A DNA stretch of 64,000 bases. Origin: Terriglobia bacterium (GTDB lineage: Bacteria; Acidobacteriota; Terriglobia; Versatilivoradales; Versatilivoraceae). The stretch is from contig OX638355.1 of assembly GCA_951813285.1 (NCBI GenBank), forward strand, positions 4,776,437-4,840,436, read 5' to 3'. Positions 25,041-33,958 of this stretch are shown here, piece after piece (the first letter of the stretch is position 1; every line of letters begins with the position of its first letter). A model generated the notes under the pieces. That model was given only the letters and a program-made list of their open reading frames with translations, was not told the DNA's origin and did not search any database. Position numbers and translations under genes: made by a program.

Positions 25041-28000
25041 CTACTCCCTCGCCGGCAGGTAAGCTCCGTCGCCGCTACGCTCTCCCGGAGCCCCGCCGTC
25101 GTTGATCACTCCGTAGGCCAGAAACGGGTTCTCCCCCGACACCTTCTCGATCCGGATATACCCCTGCCGGGTCTCCGGGTTGGCTCTGAGCAGGATCCCG
25201 TCGATCTGATGCCAGCCCCGGGCCGGAATCGGCTGAGTCACCACCGTCTCCTCCAGCATCCCCGTCTCCCCGTTGTAAATCTCCAGGTGGAAGACGCTCG
25301 GGCTGTCGTCCACCTCCCCCGTGTTGACCAGCGCCAGGTTGCTGCGGTTCTCCTCGTTCTGCTGCAGCCCCTCCACCCAGGCTTCCTTACCGAAGGCCTC
25401 ACCGAAGGGCACCGCGTTGTAGAAGACACCGTACTTCCCACCCCGTCCGTCCGAGGCGCTGGTCCTGGCCCCGATCACGATCCCGCTCAGGTCTCCCTCT
25501 TCCGCCGTAACGAACAACGGTCCCAGGTAGTAACCACGGCTCGTGCCCAACCTCTCCATCTCCCCGCGGCGCAACTCCTCCACCACCTCGGGGATGACCC
25601 GCTGTTCTCCGGCTTCCAGCTTCATGCTGAAGCTCACCCTCTTGTCATCTCCCTTGATCTGCTCCGACACAAACTCGAATTCCAGCGTCCTCGACTCCTC
25701 CGAGAAGTTCGTCACCGTCAACTCGCTGGTGAACTCGCTGGTCTCCACGATCACCGGCAAGGTCTGTCCCCTCTTCCCCTCCAGGGAACTCGCCGTCACC
25801 GGAAAGACGAACGACCCGTCCGAGTTCCCCTGGTCGTTGATCACCCCGTAGGCGTAGAAGGGCGCCTCTCCCTCCACCCGCTCCACCTTCACGTAGCCGT
25901 TTTCCACCCTGCCCAGCAACCCCGAGTACTGATGAAACCTTCCCGGCTCGAGCGCTACGTCGTGCAGCTCCCGGGCCGTCGCATCCCCCGCCTCTCCCGA
26001 ATACACCGTCGTCCTCAGGATGATCGCTCCCTCTCCCGGAGCTCCCATGTTCTGGAAGGCGACGTTAGATCGATCCTGGCTGTTCTGCCGCAGTCCGCTC
26101 AGATAGACTGCCTCAGTAAAGCCCTCCTCCTCCTCCACCCCCGGGTAGGCCAGTCCCGCCCTCCCGTCAGGCACCAGCGTGGAGGTCCGCACCACCGCCT
26201 CGACCTCAGAGCCCAGCGGCACCTCCACACGCAATGTCCCGAGCTGGTTCCCCGTCTCGGGAATCGGGATCCCCAAGTTCCTCAGATAGTCGAGGCCGTC
26301 GATCTCGATCCTCTGCCTGCCTGCTGCCAGAACGTCCGAGGCAGTCCCGCTTCTCTTATCAGACTCGTCCTTGGACGTGTAGGTGTAGTCAAGCCTTACC
26401 TCCTCGTCCCCCCGGTTGGTCAGCGTCAGCTCCGAGGTGAAAAAGGACTGGTTCCGGCCTGCTGAGGAGAGAATCACCGGAATGAACAACGACCCTGTCG
26501 TCAACCGAAAGCTCCCCTCGGGCGCATCCGGACCACCGCAGTCATAGAGGAATGTCCCCACTCCCGACTCGGTGAAGCTTAGACGAATTTCGCAGGAGGC
26601 CCCGTCGTCGTATTCCAGTCTCAAAGTTCCCATTCGGGGACCCATCTTCTCATAGGCGTATGCGCCCGATCGGGAGGCATCTCCCGACTCTGTCTGTTCG
26701 AAGCGGTTGCCGTCTCCGAACTGTAGCTCAAGGGTTCTCGCAGCCCCGTCTTCACCTGGCAGGTTCAAGGTCAGCCGTCTGTCCTCCAGGTCGGCCTCGG
26801 TAAGTTCCGCCGGATCATCTCCCACTTCTTCCGTGGCTTCTTCCGAGGCGACCCTGAGGATCAGGTCTCTGCCGCTACCGTTCGAGGTGGTCACATACAG
26901 CGCCCCGTCGGAGCCCATCATCGGGGTCCGGAGCCGGCCGTAGGAGCGATCCAGCTCGGAGACGATGACCTGACCGACGAAGTCGCCCTCCGGGGTGAAC
27001 TCGAACAGACGCAGCCGGCTGTCCCTGAGCGTGGCCACAGCCAGCCGCCCCTCCCAGACGCCCCACTGCCTGCCCTCCAGGAAGATGCCGCCGCTCACGG
27101 CCAGGGTCGGTGACCCCGACGACCACTTGGCCTCAACCGCGTCGGGGAACTTCGCCCGGTCGGTCATGGGTACGGATTCGTTGTAGCCGGGCACCGGATC
27201 CCAGCCGTAGTTGCCGCCGGCAACCAGCAGGTTGATCTCGTCGTCCACTCTCGGTCCGTGTTCCACCCCCCACATCTGACTGGTGCCGGGACGCAGCGCC
27301 AGTCCCTGCACGTTTCGGTGGCCATAGCTGTAGACCCGCGAGGGAGCCAGCGGGTTTGTGTCCGCTCCTGCACCAGTGGCCGGGTCGACTCGAAGCACCT
27401 TGCCTCCCAATGAGGTCAGATCCTGCGGGATCCTCCCCGAGGCCGCGTCCCCGGTCCCAATCCACAGATAGCCCTCCGGTCCGAAGCGCAACCGGCAGCC
27501 GCCGTGACGCCCGCTGGTGGCCGGGATGCCCTCGACCAGGGGATCGGCCACCCGGGTGGCCGCGGTGTAAGCGGCGTTCATGGTCCAGGCGATCACCTGG
27601 ACCTCGGGCCCGACGTGGCCCTGGCAGGTGTAGAAGCGGCGGTTGGAGGCGAAGTCCGGATCGACCACGATACCCATCAGACCGGTCTCGCCGACGGCGA
27701 ACAAGTCTCCCATCTCTGCGTTGACCCTGCGAATTGTGCCGTCGGCCCCTCGACTGCTGAGCACGCCCCTTTTCTCGGTGAACAGCATGGTCCCATCGGG
27801 CGTGAAATCCAGGTCCCAAGGGATGGAAAGGCCGGAAACCAGGGTGGAAACCAGAAGTTCAGGCGGCGGGGGCTCGGCCGTCTTGACCGACTGAAGGGTA
27901 AAGGTCATGGCGGCGATCGGGTCGTTGGAGAACTTGCCCATACCCCGAATGCTGGTGATGACTCCCCGCGGCGTTGTGGCAGGGTTCGACAGTGAAAACT

Positions 28001-28763
28001 CGGTGCCTCCCTCAGTTCCGGCGTCCCACGGGTACAGGTTGACCGTCAGCGACGCAATCCATTCCCCCTGCTCATTCAGAAGGGACAGCCCGGATACCCC
28101 CACGAACCAGTCCGGGCTCGGAGCGATCATGGTGAGCAGAGTGACGCGGGAATGATCGGTGGTGAGCGCGACGCTGTCGATGGTGGACGAGCCGGTGGGA
28201 CCGATGTTGCCGCTGCCCAGAAGGACGGCGAGCGCATCGGGCGCGGCTGCCCTGACTTCGTTCGCCAGGGTGCTTGTTCCCCCCAGTTCCGCCATGAATT
28301 CGACCCCGGAGGTAGCCCTGCCGCCGTCCCTCAGAAAGGTGACACCGGCATTGTGCACCCCCCCGATCAACCTTGTGAAATGCGCGCTACCTGGAAGGCC
28401 GCCGGGGGTAACGGAGGTGGTCCATAATCCCCGGAAGGTCACGCTGTAGGTGGCTTCCGAGTGAACCTCAACCGTCGGATCGCTCTCCGGTGGATCCAGC
28501 CACATATTAAACAGCGCATCGGCCTGACCCTCATCCGCGATCGCCGCCGCTGCATCGAACGGATCCGACACTGCCGGGCCCAGGGATGCAAGGCACGCCA
28601 GGATCAGGGTGGAAAGATTTCGCCGCAACGGTCCGGCCCAATCCCGCCACCAAGAGTCGATTGGGGGAACCAGCAGCCGGAGGGTCGATTGCAGCCCCTT
28701 TGCCCGGATAACGATGAGGGAACGTGGGGGTAATGAGCTCGGATACTCGGTTTTCTTGTCCAT
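25041..28763 (-). CDS. Secreted Spondin_N / PQQ-glucose-dehydrogenase-like fusion with duplicated C-terminal module
   Basis: 1240 residues. A hydrophobic signal (LSTLILACLASLGPAVSDPF, about 50-68) precedes a Spondin_N-like domain (about 95-300; YSVTFRGLWTTSVTPGGLPG, FVGVSGLSLL). Next is a beta-propeller of the glucose/sorbosone dehydrogenase family (about 310-650; LVSGLSIPWDLDFTPDGTML, GETGLMGIVVDPDF, YSYGHRNVQGLALRPG). A small beta domain follows (about 670-770; LEYDDGASCEIRLSFTESG), then a roughly 460-residue C-terminal module shared with the protein at 29027. The ATG at 28763 is preferred to a TTG at 28802. It probably acts at the cell surface on sugars; PQQ use is inferred only from the fold. 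Confidence 0.82.
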   Translation of the reverse strand: MDKKTEYPSSLPPRSLIVIRAKGLQSTLRLLVPPIDSWWRDWAGPLRRNLSTLILACLASLGPAVSDPFDAAAAIADEGQADALFNMWLDPPESDPTVEVHSEATYSVTFRGLWTTSVTPGGLPGSAHFTRLIGGVHNAGVTFLRDGGRATSGVEFMAELGGTSTLANEVRAAAPDALAVLLGSGNIGPTGSSTIDSVALTTDHSRVTLLTMIAPSPDWFVGVSGLSLLNEQGEWIASLTVNLYPWDAGTEGGTEFSLSNPATTPRGVITSIRGMGKFSNDPIAAMTFTLQSVKTAEPPPPELLVSTLVSGLSIPWDLDFTPDGTMLFTEKRGVLSSRGADGTIRRVNAEMGDLFAVGETGLMGIVVDPDFASNRRFYTCQGHVGPEVQVIAWTMNAAYTAATRVADPLVEGIPATSGRHGGCRLRFGPEGYLWIGTGDAASGRIPQDLTSLGGKVLRVDPATGAGADTNPLAPSRVYSYGHRNVQGLALRPGTSQMWGVEHGPRVDDEINLLVAGGNYGWDPVPGYNESVPMTDRAKFPDAVEAKWSSGSPTLAVSGGIFLEGRQWGVWEGRLAVATLRDSRLRLFEFTPEGDFVGQVIVSELDRSYGRLRTPMMGSDGALYVTTSNGSGRDLILRVASEEATEEVGDDPAELTEADLEDRRLTLNLPGEDGAARTLELQFGDGNRFEQTESGDASRSGAYAYEKMGPRMGTLRLEYDDGASCEIRLSFTESGVGTFLYDCGGPDAPEGSFRLTTGSLFIPVILSSAGRNQSFFTSELTLTNRGDEEVRLDYTYTSKDESDKRSGTASDVLAAGRQRIEIDGLDYLRNLGIPIPETGNQLGTLRVEVPLGSEVEAVVRTSTLVPDGRAGLAYPGVEEEEGFTEAVYLSGLRQNSQDRSNVAFQNMGAPGEGAIILRTTVYSGEAGDATARELHDVALEPGRFHQYSGLLGRVENGYVKVERVEGEAPFYAYGVINDQGNSDGSFVFPVTASSLEGKRGQTLPVIVETSEFTSELTVTNFSEESRTLEFEFVSEQIKGDDKRVSFSMKLEAGEQRVIPEVVEELRRGEMERLGTSRGYYLGPLFVTAEEGDLSGIVIGARTSASDGRGGKYGVFYNAVPFGEAFGKEAWVEGLQQNEENRSNLALVNTGEVDDSPSVFHLEIYNGETGMLEETVVTQPIPARGWHQIDGILLRANPETRQGYIRIEKVSGENPFLAYGVINDGGAPGERSGDGAYLPARE

Positions 28764-29026
28764 ACTCAATCTAGATCTCTCGAGTCGAAACAACGTTGCC
28801 AAATAAAACGAGCCTGGCCATCCTGCCAGGCAGATCGTTCGAGGGAAAACGGTCGATGGCTAATAAAGACGAACCACGAATGAACGCGAATATACACGAA
28901 TACAGATGGACTGCCTTTAACGCGGCGCCAAAATGCTTCGGCAATTTTGTTACTTTGGCACCACTTCGTGTCCTTCGTGGCCCTTCGTGGATAGCTCTTT
29001 TCCCTGGGTCCGATCTCGCGCCTCTT
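28764..29026. other. Gap with ACGAAT and CACGAAGG repeat units
   Basis: Between two large secreted-protein genes. Holds the second ACGAAT-type repeat (28864-28960) followed by CACGAAGG-type units (TCCTTCGTGGCCCTTCGTGG, 28974-29000). No gene seen. Confidence 0.7.
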
Positions 29027-32000
29027 CTACTCCCTCGCCGGCAGGTAGGCTCCGTCGCCGCTGCGCTCGCCCGGGACCCCGCCGTCGTTGACCACCCCGT
29101 AGGCCAGAAACGGGTTCTCCCCCGACACCTTCTCGATCCGGATATACCCCTGCCGGGTCTCCGGACCGGCTCTCAGCAGTATCCCGTCGATCTGATGCCA
29201 GCCCCGGGCCGGAATCGGCCGGGTCACCACCGTCTCCTTCAGCATCCCCGTCTCTCCGTTGTAAATCTCCAGATGGAAAACACTCGGGCTCCCGTCCACC
29301 TCCCCCGTGTTGACCAGCGCCAGGTTGCTCCGGTTCTCCTCATTCTGCTGCAGCCCATCCACCCAGGCTTCCTTCTCGAAGGCCTCTCCTTCCGGCGCCG
29401 CGTTGTAGAAGACGCCGTACTGGCCTCCCCCTCCCTCCGAGCTCGTCCTGGCCCCAATCACGATCCCACTCAGGTCTCCTTCAATCGCCTCGGCAAACAA
29501 TGCTCCCAGGTAAAAGCCCCGCCTACTGCCCAGCCCCGCCATCTCCTCTCGGCGCAACGCCTCCACCAGTTCGGGGATGATCTGCTGTTCGCCCGCTTCC
29601 AGCTCCATGCTGAACTCCACCCTCTTGTCGTCCCCCTGGATCTGCTCCGAGACAAACTCGAATTCCAGCGTTCTGGGTTGCTCGGAAAAGTTCGTCACCG
29701 TCAGCTCGCTGGTGAAGTCCCTCGTCTCCACGATCACCGGCAGGGTCTGGGCTCTCTTCTCCTCCAGGGAACTCGCCGTCACCGGAAAGACAAATGACCC
29801 GTCCGAGTTGGCCTGGTCGTTGATCACCCCGTAAGCGTAGAAGGGAGCCTCTCCCTCGACCCGCTCCACCTTCACGTAGCCGTTCTCCAGCCCTCCCAAC
29901 AATCCCGAAAACTGGTGGAATCCTCCCGGCTCAAGCTCCACCTCCCGAAGCTCCCGGGGACGTGTGTCGGATGACTCTCCCGAATACACCGTCGTCTTCA
30001 GCGTGATCGCGCCTTGTTCCGCAGTCCCCATGTTCTGGAAGGCCACGTTGGAGCGGTCCTGGCTGTTCTGCCTGAGCCCGCACAGGTAGACCGGTTCGCT
30101 GAACCCCTCGTCCTCCCCGACCCCCGGATAGGCCAGTCCCGCTCTTCCGTCTGCCACTATCGTCGTGGTCCTCACCACCGCCTCCACCTCGGAGCCCAAC
30201 GGCACTTCCACCCTCAGCGTCCCCAACTGGTTCCCCGTTTCGGGAATCGGGATCCCCAAACGGCTCAGATAGTCAAGGGCGTTGGTCTCGATCTTCTGCC
30301 GGCCTGCAGGGAGAACGTCCGAGGCCGACCCGCTTCTCCTTTCAGGTTCGTCCCTGGACGTGTAGGTGTAGTCGAGCTCTACGTCCTGTTCCCCACGGTT
30401 GGTCAGGGTCAGCTCCGAGGTATAAAAGGACTGGTTCAGGCCTGCCGCCGACAGGATCACCGGGATGAAAAGCGACCCCCTCGCCAACCGGAAGTTCCCC
30501 TCGGCCGCATCTCGGCCGCCGCAGGAATAGACAAATGCGCCTAATCCCGACTCCGTGAAGGTGAGTAACACCTCACAGGAACTCCCATCATCGTAGTCCA
30601 GCCCCAACCTCCCCATTCGGGGCCCCGTCCTCTCGTAGGTGTAGGTGCCGAACCGGGAGGCGGTGCTCTCCGGTCGGAAAGCACTCTCGTTCCGGGTGGC
30701 GGCCACCTGCCCTCCCGATTCGATCTGCTCGAACCGGTTGCCCGGACCGAACCGCAGCTCAATACTTCCGGCGGTCCCCTCATCACCCGTAAGGCGCAGG
30801 GTCATCCGCCTGCCTTCGAGATCTGCTCCAGTAAAGTCCGAAGGGTCTTCTCCCGTTTCACCCTCCCCGGCTTCTTCCATCTCCACGTCGGTCACCCTCA
30901 CCCGGATCGCCTGCTCGCTCGTCCGCTCCCGTTCGCCCTTTCCGCTCGTCACCTCGACCACCACGATGTATTCGTTGTCTGCTGCCTCGCTTGCCGGCTC
31001 CTCACTCTCCACATCTCCGGGAATCTCGTAGTCCGGCGCCTGCCGGAAGCTCAGATCTCCCGTCGCCTCAACGATCGTAAACAGCGCCCCGTCCGCGCCT
31101 CCCGCGATTCCGTAGCCGGTAACCTCATCCTCCTCGTCCCAGTCCACCGACTGCATCTGCACTACCGCCGTCGTGTTCTCCTCCACCTCGAACGGACCGG
31201 TGCTGGTGATCTCCGGTACCCGGTTCACCAGCTCGCTCATCCGGAAGCTCCCCTGTCCTCTCGACACCCCCCCGCAGCGGTAGCTGTAGCTGCCCGTTCC
31301 CTCTCCACTGAAGGTCAGCCTCAACTGGCAGGCCTCTCCATCGTCGAACTCCAGGCTCAACTCCCCCGTCGTCCTGCTCGTGTAGCGGTACCCGTAGCTG
31401 CCGGAGTGGGTCGCCGTCACTTCCCCTTCCCCGTCCAACTCGTCTTCCTCGAATCGCAACCCCTCCCCGAATCTCAGCTCCCGGTCCCGCGAACTTCCCT
31501 CCAGCAGAAACGCCTCCAGCATCAGTTGCGTCCCCTCGAGATCCTCGGCACGGAAATTGGACCAATAAGCGGGATCCAGCGGCATCGTCACCTCCACCGC
31601 TTCCGACTCCTGGCCGTTGCCGGCAGCATTGACTGCCCGCAGCTCAAAGGCATAGACCGTTCCGTTGAGGAGGTCACTGACCGTATACCCCGAGGCGTTG
31701 ACCTCCTCGACGGCGCTGTCGGGGATCGGGGTCCACTCCCCGACCTCGCCCCGGCCCTCCTTGAGACGGTACTCGTAGCGCTGGATGGGAGAGCCCCCAT
31801 CGTTTTCGGGGGGACCCCATTCAAGCCGAACCCCTTCGTCCCCGGCCGTGGCCATCAGGGCTGCCGGGGCCTCCGGAGGAAACAGCAGGCCCCCTCCTCC
31901 GCCGCCACCTCCGCCACCTCCGCCGCCGAAGCCGCCACCACCAGCTACCGGCGTGCCCATCACTGTCTCAACTCCCCCCTTGCCCAAGGCGTTGACCGCC

Positions 32001-33931
32001 CGCACCTCGAAGACATATTCCCTACCGTTGATCAGGCCTCCCACCGTCACCCCATTCGACCCCGCTCCAACACTCTCCCACCCGCTCCACCCGTCTCCCA
32101 TTCCTTGATACCGGTACTCGTAGCGGATGATGGGAGAGCCTCCGCTATCCGAGGGCCGGTTCCAGTTCAACCTAATCGATCCGTTTGCCCCATTGGCTCC
32201 CGGACTCAAAGTTGAAATCGCCTCGGGCGACCCTGGCGGCGACACCCGGACTGCCAGCGACTCCTCCGGCGCTTCGTTCGGCTTGTTGCCCACAGACGAG
32301 TTCACACGGCCCGCCGGAACCGTCAGCGTCAAGGTGTAGCTGTGGGCCACACCTCCGGTCTGCGGCGTCACCGTGGTGGTGAAAACCCGGTCGTCGGCCG
32401 TCTGCAGGGCCCCGATCCCTGGATCGCAAAAGACCGTGTTGTTCTGATCGTCCGTACATTCAGGGTCTCGCACAGAGTCGACGTCGTTCCCGCTGAAGCC
32501 CGTCACCGGTTCCGAGAAGCTGAACCGCACCGCGAAGGGGCCCGATACCGGAGACTCTTCCATGGCCATCATCTCAAGCGTCAGCAGCGCTATGGTCATC
32601 TCCTCGCCCGAGGACGACCAGTCGCTGGTCCCCTCATCGTTTCCGGCCCGCACCTGCACCTCGTAGTCCGTGCCCGGTTCCAGGTCGGAAAGCGTCGTGG
32701 TCAGCTCCGGCCCGTCATGCGCCACCCCCTTAAACCCACCTCTGTCCTTCTCCCGGTACTGCACGTCGTAATCGGTGATGTCCGGTCCCCTGTTGTCCGG
32801 CTCGCTCCAGCTCACCGTCAGACTGTCGGCCGTCTCCCCCGAAATGACCGGCGCCTCCGGTACTTCCGGCGGCTCCCGCTCGTCGGTCACCCGAACGATG
32901 AACGTCAGCTCCGCTTCCAGCTCCCTGGCTCCCGCTCCGCTCTTCACTTCCACCGTCACCACGTACTCGTTGTCCCCGGCTGCGCTCACCGGATCGGTAC
33001 TGGCCACATCCACGGGGTCTTCGTAGTTCGGCGCCGTCTGGAAGCTCAGCTCTCCCGTATCGGAAGTGATGGAGAACTGCCCCTGATCGGCCCCGCCCAC
33101 GAGTTCCCAGCCCGTCACCTCGTCCCCCGCGTCGGTGTCCCGTGCCGCCAGACGCCTCACCAACACCTGGTTCTCTCCCACACTCAGCGTTCCCCCGGTC
33201 GTGATCTGCGGCTCCGTGTTGGGCGCGTCGGTGGTGTTGGTCACCGACCGGTTGCTCAGCGCCCGTGCGTCATTGCCCGCCTCATCCCGGATCGGGTTCG
33301 CCCCCACCCCCGTCGGAACCGTGTAGCTCACCCGGATCCCCGTATCTCCGTGCTCCACCTCGGGGTTGAGAGTCAGCGTTACGGTGGTCCCATCGACGTC
33401 TACCGCGTTAACGCTTCGCCCATTCCCGCCTACCGTCACTGTGAAATCTCCCGAAGCCGGCTCCGATCCTCCATCCAGCGCTTCCCCGTAAGTCAGCGTC
33501 AGAGAGGCCCCGTCCACCGCAGCGCTCACAAACGCCGGACGCACTCCGTCCACCTGGTGCCCCATGTCGGCCGCCAGTGCTTCATGGGCCAGCTCCGCCG
33601 CATTCTCCGCCTCGTCCTTGATCGTTCCTCCATTGAGCCGCAGTTGGTTCGCCTGCACACTCACCCCGTCGGCGTCCTCGTCCCCATCGGCCACGTCGTA
33701 GGCGAACACCAACGATGCCGTATCCGTGCCGCTTTCATAACCGGCGGTTCGGTTCCTGTTCCCCACTCTCAACGTAAGTTGCGGCGTCCCCGTCACATTC
33801 ACCGTCTCGTTGAAAGTCACCGTCACCTCGATCTCGTCCTCCATCGCATAGGTCTGGTCGGATCCCGGGCTCGAACCAATGGAGACACTACTCACCTCCG
33901 GCGGGGTCGTGTCCGGCGTTTCGTTGGTCAC
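29027..33931 (-). CDS. C-terminal part of the giant surface protein (Ig/cadherin/FN3 repeats plus duplicated module), downstream of an in-frame TAG
   Basis: 1634 codons in the same frame as the subtilase gene upstream; only the TAG at 33956-33958 separates them. Order: SwmB-like Ig unit (1-235), cadherin-like (240-355; GGADQGQFSITSDTGELSF), FN3 (360-445), Ig-like (455-565), FN3, a Gly run of more than 12 residues (about 670), FN3 (690-780), beta domain (785-890), cadherin-like (895-1010), beta domain (1020-1130), then the duplicated C-terminal module (1135-1634). The GTG at 33931 is only the first possible start and has no signal peptide, so independent expression would leave it in the cytoplasm. 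It is best read as the C-terminus of one protein. Confidence 0.75.
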   Translation of the reverse strand: MTNETPDTTPPEVSSVSIGSSPGSDQTYAMEDEIEVTVTFNETVNVTGTPQLTLRVGNRNRTAGYESGTDTASLVFAYDVADGDEDADGVSVQANQLRLNGGTIKDEAENAAELAHEALAADMGHQVDGVRPAFVSAAVDGASLTLTYGEALDGGSEPASGDFTVTVGGNGRSVNAVDVDGTTVTLTLNPEVEHGDTGIRVSYTVPTGVGANPIRDEAGNDARALSNRSVTNTTDAPNTEPQITTGGTLSVGENQVLVRRLAARDTDAGDEVTGWELVGGADQGQFSITSDTGELSFQTAPNYEDPVDVASTDPVSAAGDNEYVVTVEVKSGAGARELEAELTFIVRVTDEREPPEVPEAPVISGETADSLTVSWSEPDNRGPDITDYDVQYREKDRGGFKGVAHDGPELTTTLSDLEPGTDYEVQVRAGNDEGTSDWSSSGEEMTIALLTLEMMAMEESPVSGPFAVRFSFSEPVTGFSGNDVDSVRDPECTDDQNNTVFCDPGIGALQTADDRVFTTTVTPQTGGVAHSYTLTLTVPAGRVNSSVGNKPNEAPEESLAVRVSPPGSPEAISTLSPGANGANGSIRLNWNRPSDSGGSPIIRYEYRYQGMGDGWSGWESVGAGSNGVTVGGLINGREYVFEVRAVNALGKGGVETVMGTPVAGGGGFGGGGGGGGGGGGGLLFPPEAPAALMATAGDEGVRLEWGPPENDGGSPIQRYEYRLKEGRGEVGEWTPIPDSAVEEVNASGYTVSDLLNGTVYAFELRAVNAAGNGQESEAVEVTMPLDPAYWSNFRAEDLEGTQLMLEAFLLEGSSRDRELRFGEGLRFEEDELDGEGEVTATHSGSYGYRYTSRTTGELSLEFDDGEACQLRLTFSGEGTGSYSYRCGGVSRGQGSFRMSELVNRVPEITSTGPFEVEENTTAVVQMQSVDWDEEDEVTGYGIAGGADGALFTIVEATGDLSFRQAPDYEIPGDVESEEPASEAADNEYIVVVEVTSGKGERERTSEQAIRVRVTDVEMEEAGEGETGEDPSDFTGADLEGRRMTLRLTGDEGTAGSIELRFGPGNRFEQIESGGQVAATRNESAFRPESTASRFGTYTYERTGPRMGRLGLDYDDGSSCEVLLTFTESGLGAFVYSCGGRDAAEGNFRLARGSLFIPVILSAAGLNQSFYTSELTLTNRGEQDVELDYTYTSRDEPERRSGSASDVLPAGRQKIETNALDYLSRLGIPIPETGNQLGTLRVEVPLGSEVEAVVRTTTIVADGRAGLAYPGVGEDEGFSEPVYLCGLRQNSQDRSNVAFQNMGTAEQGAITLKTTVYSGESSDTRPRELREVELEPGGFHQFSGLLGGLENGYVKVERVEGEAPFYAYGVINDQANSDGSFVFPVTASSLEEKRAQTLPVIVETRDFTSELTVTNFSEQPRTLEFEFVSEQIQGDDKRVEFSMELEAGEQQIIPELVEALRREEMAGLGSRRGFYLGALFAEAIEGDLSGIVIGARTSSEGGGGQYGVFYNAAPEGEAFEKEAWVDGLQQNEENRSNLALVNTGEVDGSPSVFHLEIYNGETGMLKETVVTRPIPARGWHQIDGILLRAGPETRQGYIRIEKVSGENPFLAYGVVNDGGVPGERSGDGAYLPARE

Positions 33932-33955
33932 CGATTCCCGGCTCAGCCCCTCCGC

Positions 33956-33958
33956 CTA
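33956..33958 (-). other. In-frame TAG that splits the giant gene
   Basis: The minus strand reads GGC AAC TAG GCG GAG GGG, that is G-N-stop-A-E-G, inside an Ig unit. In other units the same place reads GNPAEGF, GNAAARL and GNDARAL, so one codon has become TAG and the frame and domain continue unbroken after it. It could be a true nonsense mutation, an assembly error, or a readthrough codon. Confidence 0.9.

Noticed and set aside
31880-31960. Proline-rich plus-strand peptide
   Set aside because: It is the reverse of the poly-glycine linker of the giant protein.
33956-33958. Pyrrolysine or selenocysteine at the in-frame stop
   Set aside because: Selenocysteine uses TGA, not TAG, and no pyrrolysine genes are in the window. 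There is no positive evidence for recoding, so it is kept only as one option.
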